Shown piece after piece: positions 34,016-42,790 of a DNA stretch of 64,000 nucleotides. Source of the DNA: Virgibacillus siamensis (GTDB taxonomy: Bacteria > Bacillota > Bacilli > Bacillales > Amphibacillaceae). The stretch's first letter is position 1; the number at the start of each line of letters is the position of its first letter. The position numbers and the translations under genes are program-made. The notes beneath the pieces are model-generated. The model was not told the DNA's origin. It did not search any database and saw only the letters and a program-made list of their open reading frames with translations. The DNA lies in contig NZ_FUIH01000007.1 in assembly GCF_900162695.1 (NCBI RefSeq), forward strand, positions 1,550,001 through 1,614,000. Reading direction: 5' to 3'.

Positions 34016-36340
34016 TCACATGAAATCATAAGGGCTCAGTTCTTCTTCATCCGGATTATCGACAGGTTCCGGGTGAATATCTTCGAGCCTTGCCTCAAGT
34101 AAATCATTCAGTGAAGTAAATCGTTCATTCGTATCTTTGGTCTGAATTCCTTTTAAGAACGCGCGCTGTTCTCCGCAAATAATTAATGATTGCTTACTTC
34201 TTGTAATGGCTGTATAAAGCAAATTCTTCCGAAGCATCCGATGGTACCCGGTAACAACCGGAAGAATGACATTTGGAAACTCGCTTCCCTGCGATTTGTG
34301 AATGGAAATACAATATGCGTGCATCAGATTGATATAGTCTTTCCGTTCATAAACAACTTCTTTACCATCAAATGTGATTACAAGCTGTTCAACATGGTCC
34401 GTGTTTTCGTCCTCTTCAAAAATGGCCGCAACCTCGCCAATATCCCCATTAAACACGCCATCTTCCGGCTGGTTCACCAACTGGATGACTTTATCACCAG
34501 TCCGGAATGTCACATTGTTTGCTTTAACTTCCCGTTTTGCAGCTGTCTTTGGATTAATAAGCGCCTGCAAATGATGGTTTATTGCATTAATTCCTGCCTG
34601 GGAGCGGTACATTGGAGCAAGTACCTGAATCGATTTGGGGTCGACGCCTTTTTCTATTGCCTTATGGAATACTTTTGTAATCAGATCAATCAATTGATGT
34701 TCCCCGCATGAAATAAAGCTGAAATCTTTATCATTTGCCAATGCCTCTTTATTGCACTGATCATGCTTAATTAAATGAGCAAGCTGAATAATTTTTGATC
34801 CTTCCTTCTGCCGGTATACCTCATTTAGACTTACATATGAAATAAACCCGCTGCTTAACAGGTCAGACAATACTTGTCCCGGTCCAACCGATGGCAGTTG
34901 ATCCTCGTCCCCGACAAGCAGGACCTGCATCTCATCCGGAATCGCTTTAAACAAGCTGTTTGCAAGCCATATATCAACCATGGAAAATTCATCAACAATC
35001 AGGTATTTCCCTGACAGCTGATCTTGCTCGTCTTTACTAAAGCCATTATGCCCATCCCAGCCAAGCAAACGATGAATCGTAACAGCAGGCAATCCAGTTG
35101 ATTCATTCAACCGTTTGGAAGCACGACCCGTTGGTGCTGTTAAAATAAACGGGAAATCTGACTCCGAGTCGTAATCCCGTGGATTCATCGAAAGGTTATG
35201 AATGGAGGCATACGCCTGCACAATTCCTTTAATAACGGTTGTTTTTCCAGTTCCTGGTCCGCCTGTTACAATCATTAACTTCGATTTGAGCGCTTTGCTC
35301 AGCGCATCAAATTGTTCTTTTCCATAGCTCAATACCTCTGTTTCTTCAATATCCCCGATAATTTTCATTAGTTCAGCCATGGTCGTATCATGTTCCATCG
35401 GTTTTTCCGTCAAACGTTTAATGCTTGAGGCAAACCCATCTTCCGCATAATAAAGGGATGGCAGGTACACATTGCCATTTTGAATAATAACTTTTTTGGC
35501 TGTATTCAGTTCTGTTAATAATTCCGATATATTCTCATATGTAAGCGGCTCCCGCCGATCAAAAAGCAGCCCCATAACTTGTTCAATACACGTATCCATT
35601 GGCAGAAAAACATGACCACTCTGAATGTTATTCTGTAAAATGTAAATACACCCTGCTGATATCCGATTCGGATGTGATAATGACAAACCATTTTGTCTGG
35701 CTATCTGATCGGCAGTCTGGAAACCGAATCCCTCAATATCAAACACAAACTGATATGGATCATTTTCCAAAATCTCAATGGCTTCCTCTTTATACTCCTG
35801 AAAAATTTTTTGGGCTAGTTTCAACCCAATACCATATTTTGCAAGATATACAACAACATGCTCAAAACCCTGGTTCTCCTGGAGCGTTTTGAAAAGCAAT
35901 TCCCGTTTATCCTGTTTCAGACCGGGAATATCTTTTAACACATCTGGGTTGTTCAGTATTTTGGAAATCGTATTCTCTCCAAGTTTAGCCACAATTTTCG
36001 AGGCAGTCTTTTTACCAATTCCATAAAACATGTCACTGGAAAGATAGGCAGCCAAACCGTCTTTCGTATCCGGAATAAATGTCCGATATGAATTTACATT
36101 ATACTGCAAACCAAATTTTACATGATTTTCGAAGACTCCGTAAAAATAATATGGCGTTGCTTCCTGTAAGCTGGAGAAATAGCCTTTAATTACAATTTCT
36201 TTCGCCTGGAAATCCTCATTTGTATCATGAATTTTTATTTTTGCAATCGAAAAATGCTCCTGTTCATTTTGATAAATGTTGTACAGGAGCTCTCCTTTTA
36301 TATATCCCTTTTCACGATCAGCTTGGCTGTCGGCTGCCAT
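34016..36340 (-). CDS. recD2: ATP-dependent RecD2 DNA helicase
   Basis: 774 residues. The N-terminal OB-like and helix-hairpin-helix segments (FYGIGKKTASKIVAKLGENT, GFGFQTADQIA) are typical of RecD2, which lacks RecBC partners. The helicase core has Walker A VTGGPGTGKTTVIKG, motif II YLIVDEFSMVD, motif III VGDEDQLPSVGPG, and the C-terminal HAYCISIHKSQGSEFPNVILPV. RecD2 moves 5' to 3' and limits fork damage and recombination. Lies between the TPR gene and the zinc-ribbon gene (yrrC in B. subtilis). Confidence 0.97.
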   Translation of the reverse strand: MAADSQADREKGYIKGELLYNIYQNEQEHFSIAKIKIHDTNEDFQAKEIVIKGYFSSLQEATPYYFYGVFENHVKFGLQYNVNSYRTFIPDTKDGLAAYLSSDMFYGIGKKTASKIVAKLGENTISKILNNPDVLKDIPGLKQDKRELLFKTLQENQGFEHVVVYLAKYGIGLKLAQKIFQEYKEEAIEILENDPYQFVFDIEGFGFQTADQIARQNGLSLSHPNRISAGCIYILQNNIQSGHVFLPMDTCIEQVMGLLFDRREPLTYENISELLTELNTAKKVIIQNGNVYLPSLYYAEDGFASSIKRLTEKPMEHDTTMAELMKIIGDIEETEVLSYGKEQFDALSKALKSKLMIVTGGPGTGKTTVIKGIVQAYASIHNLSMNPRDYDSESDFPFILTAPTGRASKRLNESTGLPAVTIHRLLGWDGHNGFSKDEQDQLSGKYLIVDEFSMVDIWLANSLFKAIPDEMQVLLVGDEDQLPSVGPGQVLSDLLSSGFISYVSLNEVYRQKEGSKIIQLAHLIKHDQCNKEALANDKDFSFISCGEHQLIDLITKVFHKAIEKGVDPKSIQVLAPMYRSQAGINAINHHLQALINPKTAAKREVKANNVTFRTGDKVIQLVNQPEDGVFNGDIGEVAAIFEEDENTDHVEQLVITFDGKEVVYERKDYINLMHAYCISIHKSQGSEFPNVILPVVTGYHRMLRKNLLYTAITRSKQSLIICGEQRAFLKGIQTKDTNERFTSLNDLLEARLEDIHPEPVDNPDEEELSPYDFM

Positions 36341-36352
36341 TTATATTTCCCC

Positions 36353-37024
36353 TTATAAATCTGTATTGTTCAGCAATTCCTCAATCTGTTTCTTTCCGTT
36401 AGCTGCAAGTGTATGTTCCGGCTGAATTTCCAATGCCATATCAAAATGATGCAATGCTTGTGAAAGGTCTTCATCATACAAGGCAATGACACCCAGATTA
36501 TAGTGTGCATCACTATGTTTCTGTTCCTTTTCCAGTACACGTTCAAATATGCCTTTAGCGTCTTTCAGATGGTCACTCTGTGCCAGTGTCAGCCCGTATT
36601 GAAACAACACCTCAACATCATCGGGGTCAAGTTCTGTTGCCCGCTGCAGATATGGCAGTGCAAGCTTAAAATGTTCCTGGTGATAGAAAGTCATGCCGAG
36701 CATAAAATAGGCATCAGCTTCCACAAGTCCGATTTCGATAGCTTTCTGGAAATTTTCCTGTGCCTTTGGAAACAGTGATTTTTCGTAATATATATTGCCT
36801 AACCCGTAATAGGCGGTTGCAGCAAATTCATCCAGTTCAATTGCCTTTTGGAAAAAGCGTTCTGCACGTTCCAAATCATTTATATGCAGAAGAAGGTTTC
36901 CAAAATTGATATATCCAAGGGCTTCTTCCGGTTCTTCTTCGATGATCTCATTGAAAAGTTCTGCAGCTTCTTCATATTTTTGTTCTTTCATCAGTTCTAT
37001 GGCGCGTTCCGTCTTGTCCATCAT
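36353..37024 (-). CDS. yrrB: TPR repeat protein (YrrB-like)
   Basis: 223 residues from ATG at 37024, six bases after AAAGGA. It consists of tandem tetratricopeptide repeats of 34 residues (for example ALGYINFGNLLLHINDLERAERFFQKAIEL, ATAYYGLGNIYYEKSLFPKAQENFQKAIEI, DAYFMLGMTFYHQEHFKLALPYLQRATEL and later copies), about six in all. Such solenoids bind partner proteins; the partner is unknown. YrrB lies between mnmA and recD2 in B. subtilis, the same place. A 150 bp inverted-repeat element separates it from mnmA here. Confidence 0.88.
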   Translation of the reverse strand: MMDKTERAIELMKEQKYEEAAELFNEIIEEEPEEALGYINFGNLLLHINDLERAERFFQKAIELDEFAATAYYGLGNIYYEKSLFPKAQENFQKAIEIGLVEADAYFMLGMTFYHQEHFKLALPYLQRATELDPDDVEVLFQYGLTLAQSDHLKDAKGIFERVLEKEQKHSDAHYNLGVIALYDEDLSQALHHFDMALEIQPEHTLAANGKKQIEELLNNTDL

Positions 37025-37067
37025 ATACAATCCTTTCATTTGAACGGGTATAGAAAAAGTTCCTGAA

Positions 37068-37216
37068 AAAGAGGTTGGGACAAAAGTGTTTATCCATTTT
37101 AAAACCCGAACAACTAAATGGAAATGGAGCGTAATTACCGCTCCGGAAATATACTTCGCTAAATTGTTCGTTTTTTGAATTGCACTTTTTTGATATATCC
37201 CTGCCCCAGCCTCTTT
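37068..37216. repeat. 150 bp element with terminal inverted repeats
   Basis: Terminal inverted repeats AAAGAGGTTGGGACA (37068-37082) and TGCCCCAGCCTCTTT (37202-37216) pair at 13 of 15 positions. Inside are nested pairs CGAACAA (37107-37113) / TTGTTCG (37164-37170) and GGAGCG (37126-37131) / CGCTCC (37139-37144). The whole can fold into one long imperfect hairpin and a TTTTTT run lies after the second pair. No open frame of note. It resembles small non-autonomous palindromic elements of Bacillaceae; I have no second full copy in this window. Confidence 0.6.
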
Positions 37217-37219
37217 ATG

Positions 37220-38329
37220 TTATCCTACATAATCCAAAGCGGCGTGATTTTTAATAACCTCATCAATCGTTCCGCCTCCGAGACATACTTCATTATCATA
37301 AAACACGACAGCCTGTCCCGGTGTAACAGCACGCTGCGTGTTTTTGAATTCAACCGTAACTTGCCCATCATTTGACGGGTGTACCAATACTTCACAGTCC
37401 TTTTGACGATAGCGGAATTTCGCAGTACATGTGAATGGCTCACCCGGAGTATCGCCTATCCAGTTTACATCGGTTGCAAGCAATCCATCCGAATACAATT
37501 TATCATTTTGAAAACCTTGTTCAACATAAAGCACATTTTCTTGCAGATTTTTACCGACAACAAACCACGGGTCACCGGATCCGCCTATCCCGAGACCTTG
37601 CCGCTGACCGATTGTATAATACATCAACCCATCATGACGTCCTTTTTCGATACCGGATAATGTTTTCATTAATCCCGGCTGTGCCGGAAGATACTCACTA
37701 AGGAACTCCTTGAAATTACGTTCTCCAATGAAACAAATTCCTGTGCTGTCCTTCTTGGCTGCCGTAACAAGATCATGTTGCTTTGCAATTTCACGAACTT
37801 CTTTTTTGTTTAAATGGCCCAATGGGAACATTACTTTTTCCAAAACGTCTTCCGTCAACTGATTTAAAAAATACGTCTGATCTTTATTATCATCGATTCC
37901 ACGGAGCATTTCGTATCTTCCATTATTCTCCCGCACTTGTGCGTAATGTCCTGTCGCCAGATAATCTGCTCCAAGTGATAATGCATGATCCAGGAATGCC
38001 TTAAATTTAATTTCTTTATTACACATCACATCGGGATTAGGTGTTCTTCCTGCTTTATATTCATCCAGGAAATAGGTGAATACTTTATCCCAGTATTGTT
38101 TCTCAAAATTTACCGCAAAGTATGGAATATCCAGTTGATTGCAGACTCTTACAACGTCATCAAAATCTTCTGTCGCAGTACAAACACCATTTTCATCAGT
38201 ATCATCCCAATTTTTCATAAATATGCCGACCACATCATAACCTTGCTCCTTCAGCAATAATGCAGCTACCGAGGAATCCACTCCCCCGCTCATTCCTACT
38301 ACAACTCTTGTTTCACTTTTATGTTTCAA
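37220..38329 (-). CDS. mnmA: tRNA 2-thiouridylase MnmA
   Basis: 369 residues from TTG at 38329, seven bases after GAGGAGGTG; an in-frame GTG at 38338 is part of that site. PP-loop GMSGGVDSSVAALLL, catalytic cysteines in NPDVMCNKEIKF and STGICFIGERNF, and the conserved DQTYFLNQL and GQRQGLGIGG. MnmA thiolates U34 of Lys, Glu and Gln tRNAs. The sulfur comes from the cysteine desulfurase encoded immediately upstream (stop 14 bases before), so the pair forms a dedicated relay. Confidence 0.97.
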   Translation of the reverse strand: MKHKSETRVVVGMSGGVDSSVAALLLKEQGYDVVGIFMKNWDDTDENGVCTATEDFDDVVRVCNQLDIPYFAVNFEKQYWDKVFTYFLDEYKAGRTPNPDVMCNKEIKFKAFLDHALSLGADYLATGHYAQVRENNGRYEMLRGIDDNKDQTYFLNQLTEDVLEKVMFPLGHLNKKEVREIAKQHDLVTAAKKDSTGICFIGERNFKEFLSEYLPAQPGLMKTLSGIEKGRHDGLMYYTIGQRQGLGIGGSGDPWFVVGKNLQENVLYVEQGFQNDKLYSDGLLATDVNWIGDTPGEPFTCTAKFRYRQKDCEVLVHPSNDGQVTVEFKNTQRAVTPGQAVVFYDNEVCLGGGTIDEVIKNHAALDYVG

Positions 38330-38343
38330 AATATACACCTCCT

Positions 38344-39486
38344 CTAAGCTGCAAGCCGCTTGGCAATACCCGCAACTCGTTTGCCAGCTTCTCTAACATT
38401 TTCATCTGTATTATGAATACCAAAACTGAACCTTACAGAATTCGTAGTCCGTTCATTACCCTCTCCATACATCGCCGTCAAGACATGTGAAGGTTCAACG
38501 GATCCGGCTGTACAGGCACTTCCGCTTGACGCTGAAACCCCCGACAAATCCAGATTCGTCAGCATGGACTCTACATTTGTTCCTGGAAAACTGATATTCA
38601 AAATGGATGCGGCGCCATTCTCAAAAACACCATTTATATCATAGCGGACACCGGCTTTGTCCAACTCGTTCAAAAACATTTTTTTATACCTTGCGTAGCG
38701 TTCATTTCGGTTCTGTTTTGATTCAATCGTAAGTTGAACTGCTTTCTGAAAGCCTGCTGCTCCGGCAACATTTTCAGTACCTGGTCTGCGTTTACGTTCC
38801 TGCTCACCGCCATATTGAATGGCTTCCAGTTTCACATCATCCGCTGTGTATAAAAATCCAATCCCTTTAGGTCCGCTAATTTTGTGTGATGACACAGAAA
38901 GCATATCAATCCCAGCTTCTTTTACATTGATATCGAACAATCCATATGCCTGTACCGCATCTGTATGAAAATAAGCCTGATGATCACTAAGAATATTCCC
39001 AATCTCCTCAACTGGTTGAATCATGCCGGTTTCATTATTAACGTACATAATGGAAACCAGTATCGTTTCATCAGTCAGGGCATTTTGTAAATCGGTTACG
39101 GAAATAATTCCTGTTTCATCAACAGGAAGATATGTCACGTGAAACCCCGCACTTTCCAAATGCATGGCAGTGTGGAGTGTAGCATGATGTTCCTGTACTG
39201 TTGTTATAATGTGACGGCCTTTATCTTTGTTTGCCAGTGCCGTTCCAATCAATGCCATATTGTTAGCTTCCGTTCCGCCACTGGTAAAAATGATTTCTTT
39301 TTCGTTTGCATGAATACTTCGGGCCATGACCCGCCGTGCTTCATCCAATTGCTGCCTTGCTTTTCGGCCAAATCCATGAACACTTGACGGATTGCCGAAT
39401 ACTTCATTCATTACAGGAACCATCGCATCCGTGACCTGTTTATCCATAGGTGCTGTTGCAGCATGGTCCAAATAAATATAGTCCAC
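38344..39486 (-). CDS. iscS: Cysteine desulfurase (MnmA-dedicated, YrvO-like)
   Basis: 380 residues from GTG at 39486 (AAAGGAA upstream), giving the typical start MDYIYLDHAATAP. The PLP lysine is in SVSSHKISGPKG and the active-site cysteine in SSGSACTAG near residue 320. The enzyme takes sulfur from cysteine and passes it to MnmA. It lies between cymR and mnmA as yrvO does in B. subtilis. A TTG three codons earlier is possible but lies too close to the ribosome site. Confidence 0.94.
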   Translation of the reverse strand: MDYIYLDHAATAPMDKQVTDAMVPVMNEVFGNPSSVHGFGRKARQQLDEARRVMARSIHANEKEIIFTSGGTEANNMALIGTALANKDKGRHIITTVQEHHATLHTAMHLESAGFHVTYLPVDETGIISVTDLQNALTDETILVSIMYVNNETGMIQPVEEIGNILSDHQAYFHTDAVQAYGLFDINVKEAGIDMLSVSSHKISGPKGIGFLYTADDVKLEAIQYGGEQERKRRPGTENVAGAAGFQKAVQLTIESKQNRNERYARYKKMFLNELDKAGVRYDINGVFENGAASILNISFPGTNVESMLTNLDLSGVSASSGSACTAGSVEPSHVLTAMYGEGNERTTNSVRFSFGIHNTDENVREAGKRVAGIAKRLAA

Positions 39487-39518
39487 TTTTTCCAATTCCT
39501 TTCTGTTTCCTTGAATTA

Positions 39519-39938
39519 TTATATATAAAACATATAAGCATCCTGCAGTTTATCGTCCTGGTGCTGTTTTAAATCTTCTAAAGTAGTTGTATCCAGAACA
39601 TCTCGAACAGCATCTCGGATACGAATCCACAATGCCTGCTGTGCAGGCTCCTCATCCTCGATGCCTTCAACCGGTGAGATTGGGCCTTCCAATACCCGGA
39701 TAATATCGCCCGCTTTTATATCTCCGGGTTTTTTTGCCAGAACATAACCGCCGTATGCTCCACGGATACTGTTTATCAGGCCGGCATTACGCAAAGGTGC
39801 TGCCAGCTGTTCCAGATAATGTTCAGATAGATTTTTTTCCTGAGCAATTGCCTTTAATGACATAGGTCCGTTACCATACGTTCTGGCCAGTTCAATCATA
39901 ATTGTCAGCCCATATCGGCCCTTTGTTGAAATCTTCAT
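39519..39938 (-). CDS. cymR: Cysteine metabolism repressor CymR (Rrf2 family)
   Basis: 139 residues. Winged helix at the N-terminus (MKISTKGRYGLTIMIELAR ... HYLEQLAAPLRNAGLINSIRGAYGGYVLAK). It contains no cysteine at all, so it cannot hold the iron-sulfur cluster of IscR and fits CymR, which senses cysteine through CysK. It represses cysteine uptake and synthesis genes in B. subtilis. It is divergent from rarA and leads the cymR-iscS-mnmA series. Confidence 0.93.
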   Translation of the reverse strand: MKISTKGRYGLTIMIELARTYGNGPMSLKAIAQEKNLSEHYLEQLAAPLRNAGLINSIRGAYGGYVLAKKPGDIKAGDIIRVLEGPISPVEGIEDEEPAQQALWIRIRDAVRDVLDTTTLEDLKQHQDDKLQDAYMFYI

Positions 39939-40092
39939 AGTGACACCTCTTATTTAAGATAATACAATAGCTTTCATTATTTCTATTTGTCAATACATGT
40001 TATTATAGCATGAATGACAACCCACTTGCATTTCAGGAAATTCAGTGTTGCACTGATATGTAAACTACTATTTTAGACAAAGGAAGATTTGG

Positions 40093-41367
40093 ATGAATCA
40101 ACAACCATTAGCATACAAAATGCGGCCATCCAGCATTGATGATGTAATTGGACAGGAACACCTTGTCAGTGAAGGAAAAATATTAAATCGTATGGTACAA
40201 GCAAACCGGCTTGCTTCCATGATCCTGTTCGGACCTCCGGGGACAGGCAAAACATCCATGGCTGTTGCGCTTGCCAAGAGCCTGAATATCCCTGTTAAAA
40301 CATTAAATGCTGTTGTAGACAAGAAAAAGGATATGGAGATTGCTGTCGAGGAAGCAAAAATGACCGGGCAATCAGTGATGGTTTTGGATGAAGTTCATCG
40401 TTTAGATAAAGCAAAACAGGATTTTTTGCTTCCGCATATTGAAAGTAACTTAATAACATTAATAGGATGTACAACAAGCAATCCATACCATTCCATAAAC
40501 CCGGCAATTCGCAGCAGGTGTCACTTGTTTGAGGTTCACAAACTGAGCCCTGATAATGTCAAAACAGCGATAACCCGTTCACTTACGGATGAAACAAATG
40601 GCTTCGGATCCCGGGACATTACACTATCGGGCGAAGCATTGGATCATTTTGCTTTTGCTTCAGGTGGTGACTTGCGTTCTGCATTAAATGGTCTTGAACT
40701 GGCTGTTTATTCCACTCCGGAAAATGAAAATGGTCTAATTCAGATCAACCTGGACGTCGCAGAAGAATGTATGCAGAAAAAAAGTTTCTCCCACGATAAG
40801 GACGGTGATGCACATTATGATGTGTTATCCGCATTTCAAAAATCCATCAGGGGCAGTGATGTTAATGCAGCACTGCATTATTTATCACGGCTAATCGAAG
40901 CTGGAGACTTGGACAGTATCGCACGACGAATGATTGTATGTGCATATGAGGACATTGGTCTGGCCAACCCCCAGGCTGGTCCGCGAGCAATTGCCGCTGT
41001 TCAGGCTGCCGAACGGGTAGGTTTTCCTGAAGCGAGAATTCCATTGTCGGTTGCCATTATCGAGTTGTGTCTTTCCCCAAAATCAAATACGGCATACAAA
41101 GCACTTGATGAGGCGCTATCCGACATACGCAACGGGAAAAGCGGGGATGTACCGGCACATTTGAAAGATTCCCACTACCGGGGGGCTAAAAAACTTGGAC
41201 GTGGACTCGAATACAAGTACCCCCATAATTATGATAATGGATGGGTCAAACAGCAATATTTACCTGATTCTATAAAAAACAAACATTATTACAAACCAAA
41301 AGATTCCGGAAAGTTCGAACGGGCACTTAAACAGGTATATGAAAAAATACAAAATGACTCCCAATAA
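40093..41367 (+). CDS. rarA: Replication-associated recombination protein RarA (MgsA)
   Basis: 424 residues. AAA+ ATPase related to clamp-loader subunits: DDVIGQEHLV near the N-terminus, Walker A FGPPGTGKTSMA, Walker B MVLDEVHR, arginine finger region NPAIRSRCHLF, and the C-terminal tetramer domain (CAYEDIGLANPQAGPRAIAA, DIRNGKSGDVPAHLKD). It acts at stalled forks. ATG at 40093 has AAAGGAAG upstream. Known as yrvN in B. subtilis and divergent from cymR in the same way. Confidence 0.96.
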   Translation: MNQQPLAYKMRPSSIDDVIGQEHLVSEGKILNRMVQANRLASMILFGPPGTGKTSMAVALAKSLNIPVKTLNAVVDKKKDMEIAVEEAKMTGQSVMVLDEVHRLDKAKQDFLLPHIESNLITLIGCTTSNPYHSINPAIRSRCHLFEVHKLSPDNVKTAITRSLTDETNGFGSRDITLSGEALDHFAFASGGDLRSALNGLELAVYSTPENENGLIQINLDVAEECMQKKSFSHDKDGDAHYDVLSAFQKSIRGSDVNAALHYLSRLIEAGDLDSIARRMIVCAYEDIGLANPQAGPRAIAAVQAAERVGFPEARIPLSVAIIELCLSPKSNTAYKALDEALSDIRNGKSGDVPAHLKDSHYRGAKKLGRGLEYKYPHNYDNGWVKQQYLPDSIKNKHYYKPKDSGKFERALKQVYEKIQNDSQ

Positions 41368-41382
41368 TACTAGATAATAGAC

Positions 41383-41412
41383 GTATAAAACCTTTTCAAA
41401 CCGGTAAGAATA
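41383..41412 (+). promoter_or_regulatory. Sigma-F promoter of the rsfA-like gene
   Basis: GTATA (41383-41387), 15 bp spacer, GGTAAGAATA (41403-41412). Both elements match the forespore sigma-F consensus (GYATA and GGnnAnAhTR) at every fixed position. The match agrees with sigma-F control of rsfA in B. subtilis. Confidence 0.8.
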
Positions 41413-41474
41413 GACATAAAGATTAAAATCTATGTTATCGTGCACATGCCGATTTGGAAAAGGAGATGAATGAA

Positions 41475-42122
41475 ATGGTTAAAGTCAGACAGGATGCCTG
41501 GTCACATGAGGATGACCTGTTACTGGCAGAAACAGTCTTACGCCATATCAGAGAAGGAAGTACGCAATTAAATGCTTTTGAAGAAGTAGGAGATAAACTG
41601 AACCGGACCTCAGCTGCCTGCGGGTTTCGATGGAACGCAGAAGTCCGGGAAAAATATGAAAATGCTATTGACTTGGCAAAACGCCAGCGGAAAGAGAAAA
41701 AACGTGCACAAGCTGCGAGTGCAACAAAACCGAAACAAGCAACTGCACCAACTCCGCAATATACTGAAACAAATGATGATGCAATACCTGAACCGGAATC
41801 AACCGAACTTAATATGGATTCCGTCATTCATTATTTAACCCAGTTGAAGGAAGACTATTATGCTTCCAATCAATCAAAAATGTCGCTGGAACAAACGAAA
41901 AAAGAGAACCAGACACTGCGTAACCAAATAGAAGAATTGGAACAAAAACTTTCTGAAACAGAAAAACAATTTGCCGCGGTTCAGGAGGATTATCAAGTAT
42001 TTATGCAAATCATGGATCGCGCCCGAAAGATGACAGTGCTTGAAGATCAAGGCACATTCAAGGCCCCGTCCTTTAAAATGGACAAAAACGGCAACCTTCA
42101 GCAAGTGGCAAATAGTGAATAA
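41475..42122 (+). CDS. rsfA: RsfA-type forespore transcription regulator
   Basis: 215 residues from ATG at 41475 with AAGGAGATG upstream (ATGs at 41466 and 41454 are in frame). The N-terminus is a Myb/SANT-like DNA-binding domain (RQDAWSHEDDLLLAETVLRHIREG ... LNRTSAACGFRWNAEVREKYENAI), as in RsfA. A Gln/Thr/Pro-rich linker follows, then a coiled coil (about residues 130-185, EQTKKENQTLRNQIEELEQKLSETEK). RsfA tunes sigma-F genes in the forespore. Several paralogues exist in Bacillaceae (RsfA, YlbO), so the exact symbol is uncertain. The upstream sigma-F promoter supports the role. Confidence 0.82.
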   Translation: MVKVRQDAWSHEDDLLLAETVLRHIREGSTQLNAFEEVGDKLNRTSAACGFRWNAEVREKYENAIDLAKRQRKEKKRAQAASATKPKQATAPTPQYTETNDDAIPEPESTELNMDSVIHYLTQLKEDYYASNQSKMSLEQTKKENQTLRNQIEELEQKLSETEKQFAAVQEDYQVFMQIMDRARKMTVLEDQGTFKAPSFKMDKNGNLQQVANSE

Positions 42123-42130
42123 AAAGATCA

Positions 42131-42415
42131 AAAGCGTAAGCGCCCGTTTAGCAACGTATATTGTGAAACTTTATTCAGTGGTGGTTTCCCACTGAATATT
42201 AGTTGAACCAATCGGGCTTGAACTGGCAGTAATCCTCGCGTTTTTCAGCGAGGATTACTGCCAGTCAAACTGCGACAAACTGCGCCCCTGCCATGCAGGG
42301 TGGGTCTGCGTTGCCGCGCAAAGCGGCGGTTTTAGCCGATCTTCCCTAATCCGCAATGAGATAAAGGAAACACGGTGAGCTGGACGTGGCTCATTCGGTA
42401 ACCTAGTTATACACA
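42131..42415. repeat. GC-rich multi-hairpin non-coding block
   Basis: The stretch 42123-42444 has no supported gene. Module 1 (42138-42219) has outer arms AAGCGCCCG / CGGGCTT and a perfect ATTCAGTGG / CCACTGAAT hairpin. Module 2 is a perfect 18 bp hairpin, 42222-42239 with 42248-42265, loop of 8. Module 3 (42286-42398) contains CCCTGC/GCAGGG, GCCGC/GCGGC and CCGCAATGAG / CTCATTCGG enclosing CACG/CGTG. GC content is visibly above the flanks. It could be a composite of intergenic repeats or a structured RNA. It lies between rsfA and the 6S RNA terminator. Confidence 0.6.
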
Positions 42416-42444
42416 AGCATAAAATTTTATAATTTCTTGACGGC

Positions 42445-42694
42445 TAAAAAACTCTTCCATATTGGAGGAGTTTTTTTGTGCATAAAACAATCAATCCCAA
42501 TCGTGCCGTCCATGCTGAGTTTTGATCCCGCTCTTGGCAGGTGGGTGCCCTGTTCCATATTTATTATGCTTCCTCAGATGAGGCGTGCACGCAACATGGA
42601 AACTGCTGCAGGCTCCCGTTTATATAGATGTTCGGTCAAAACGACTATATCGGACGAACACATCAGGATTGATGTTTATCAGTTGTTTAATTGT
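42445..42694 (-). ncRNA. bsrA: 6S RNA (6S-1/BsrA type)
   Basis: Transcribed leftward between rsfA and aspS, the same neighbourhood as bsrA of B. subtilis. Its ends pair (ATCAATCC at 42673-42666 with GGGATTGAT at 42498-42490). The central bubble contains CGTTTTGACCGAAC; its complement GTTCGGTCAAAACG (42630-42643 plus strand) matches, at the first 12 positions, the product RNA known for B. subtilis 6S-1. A promoter lies just upstream and a strong terminator (AACTCCTCC / GGAAGAGTT, T-run) ends it at about 42445. 6S RNA mimics an open promoter and binds sigma-A RNA polymerase in stationary phase; the coordinates include the terminator. Confidence 0.88.
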
Positions 42695-42700
42695 ACGTTC

Positions 42701-42729
42701 ATTCTATCACAGTAATAATTGATTTTCAA
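42701..42729 (-). promoter_or_regulatory. 6S RNA promoter
   Basis: Minus strand TTGAAA (42729-42724), 17 bp spacer, TAGAAT (42706-42701). The start is expected near 42694. Confidence 0.8.
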
Positions 42730-42790
42730 TATTCTTACTTTAACGGATTGATTACAAATATTACGACTTTCCAACAATTTACTATTTCTG

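Noticed and set aside
42437..42715. 92-codon plus-strand frame
   Set aside because: It lies antisense to the 6S RNA, starts within a terminator and resembles no protein.
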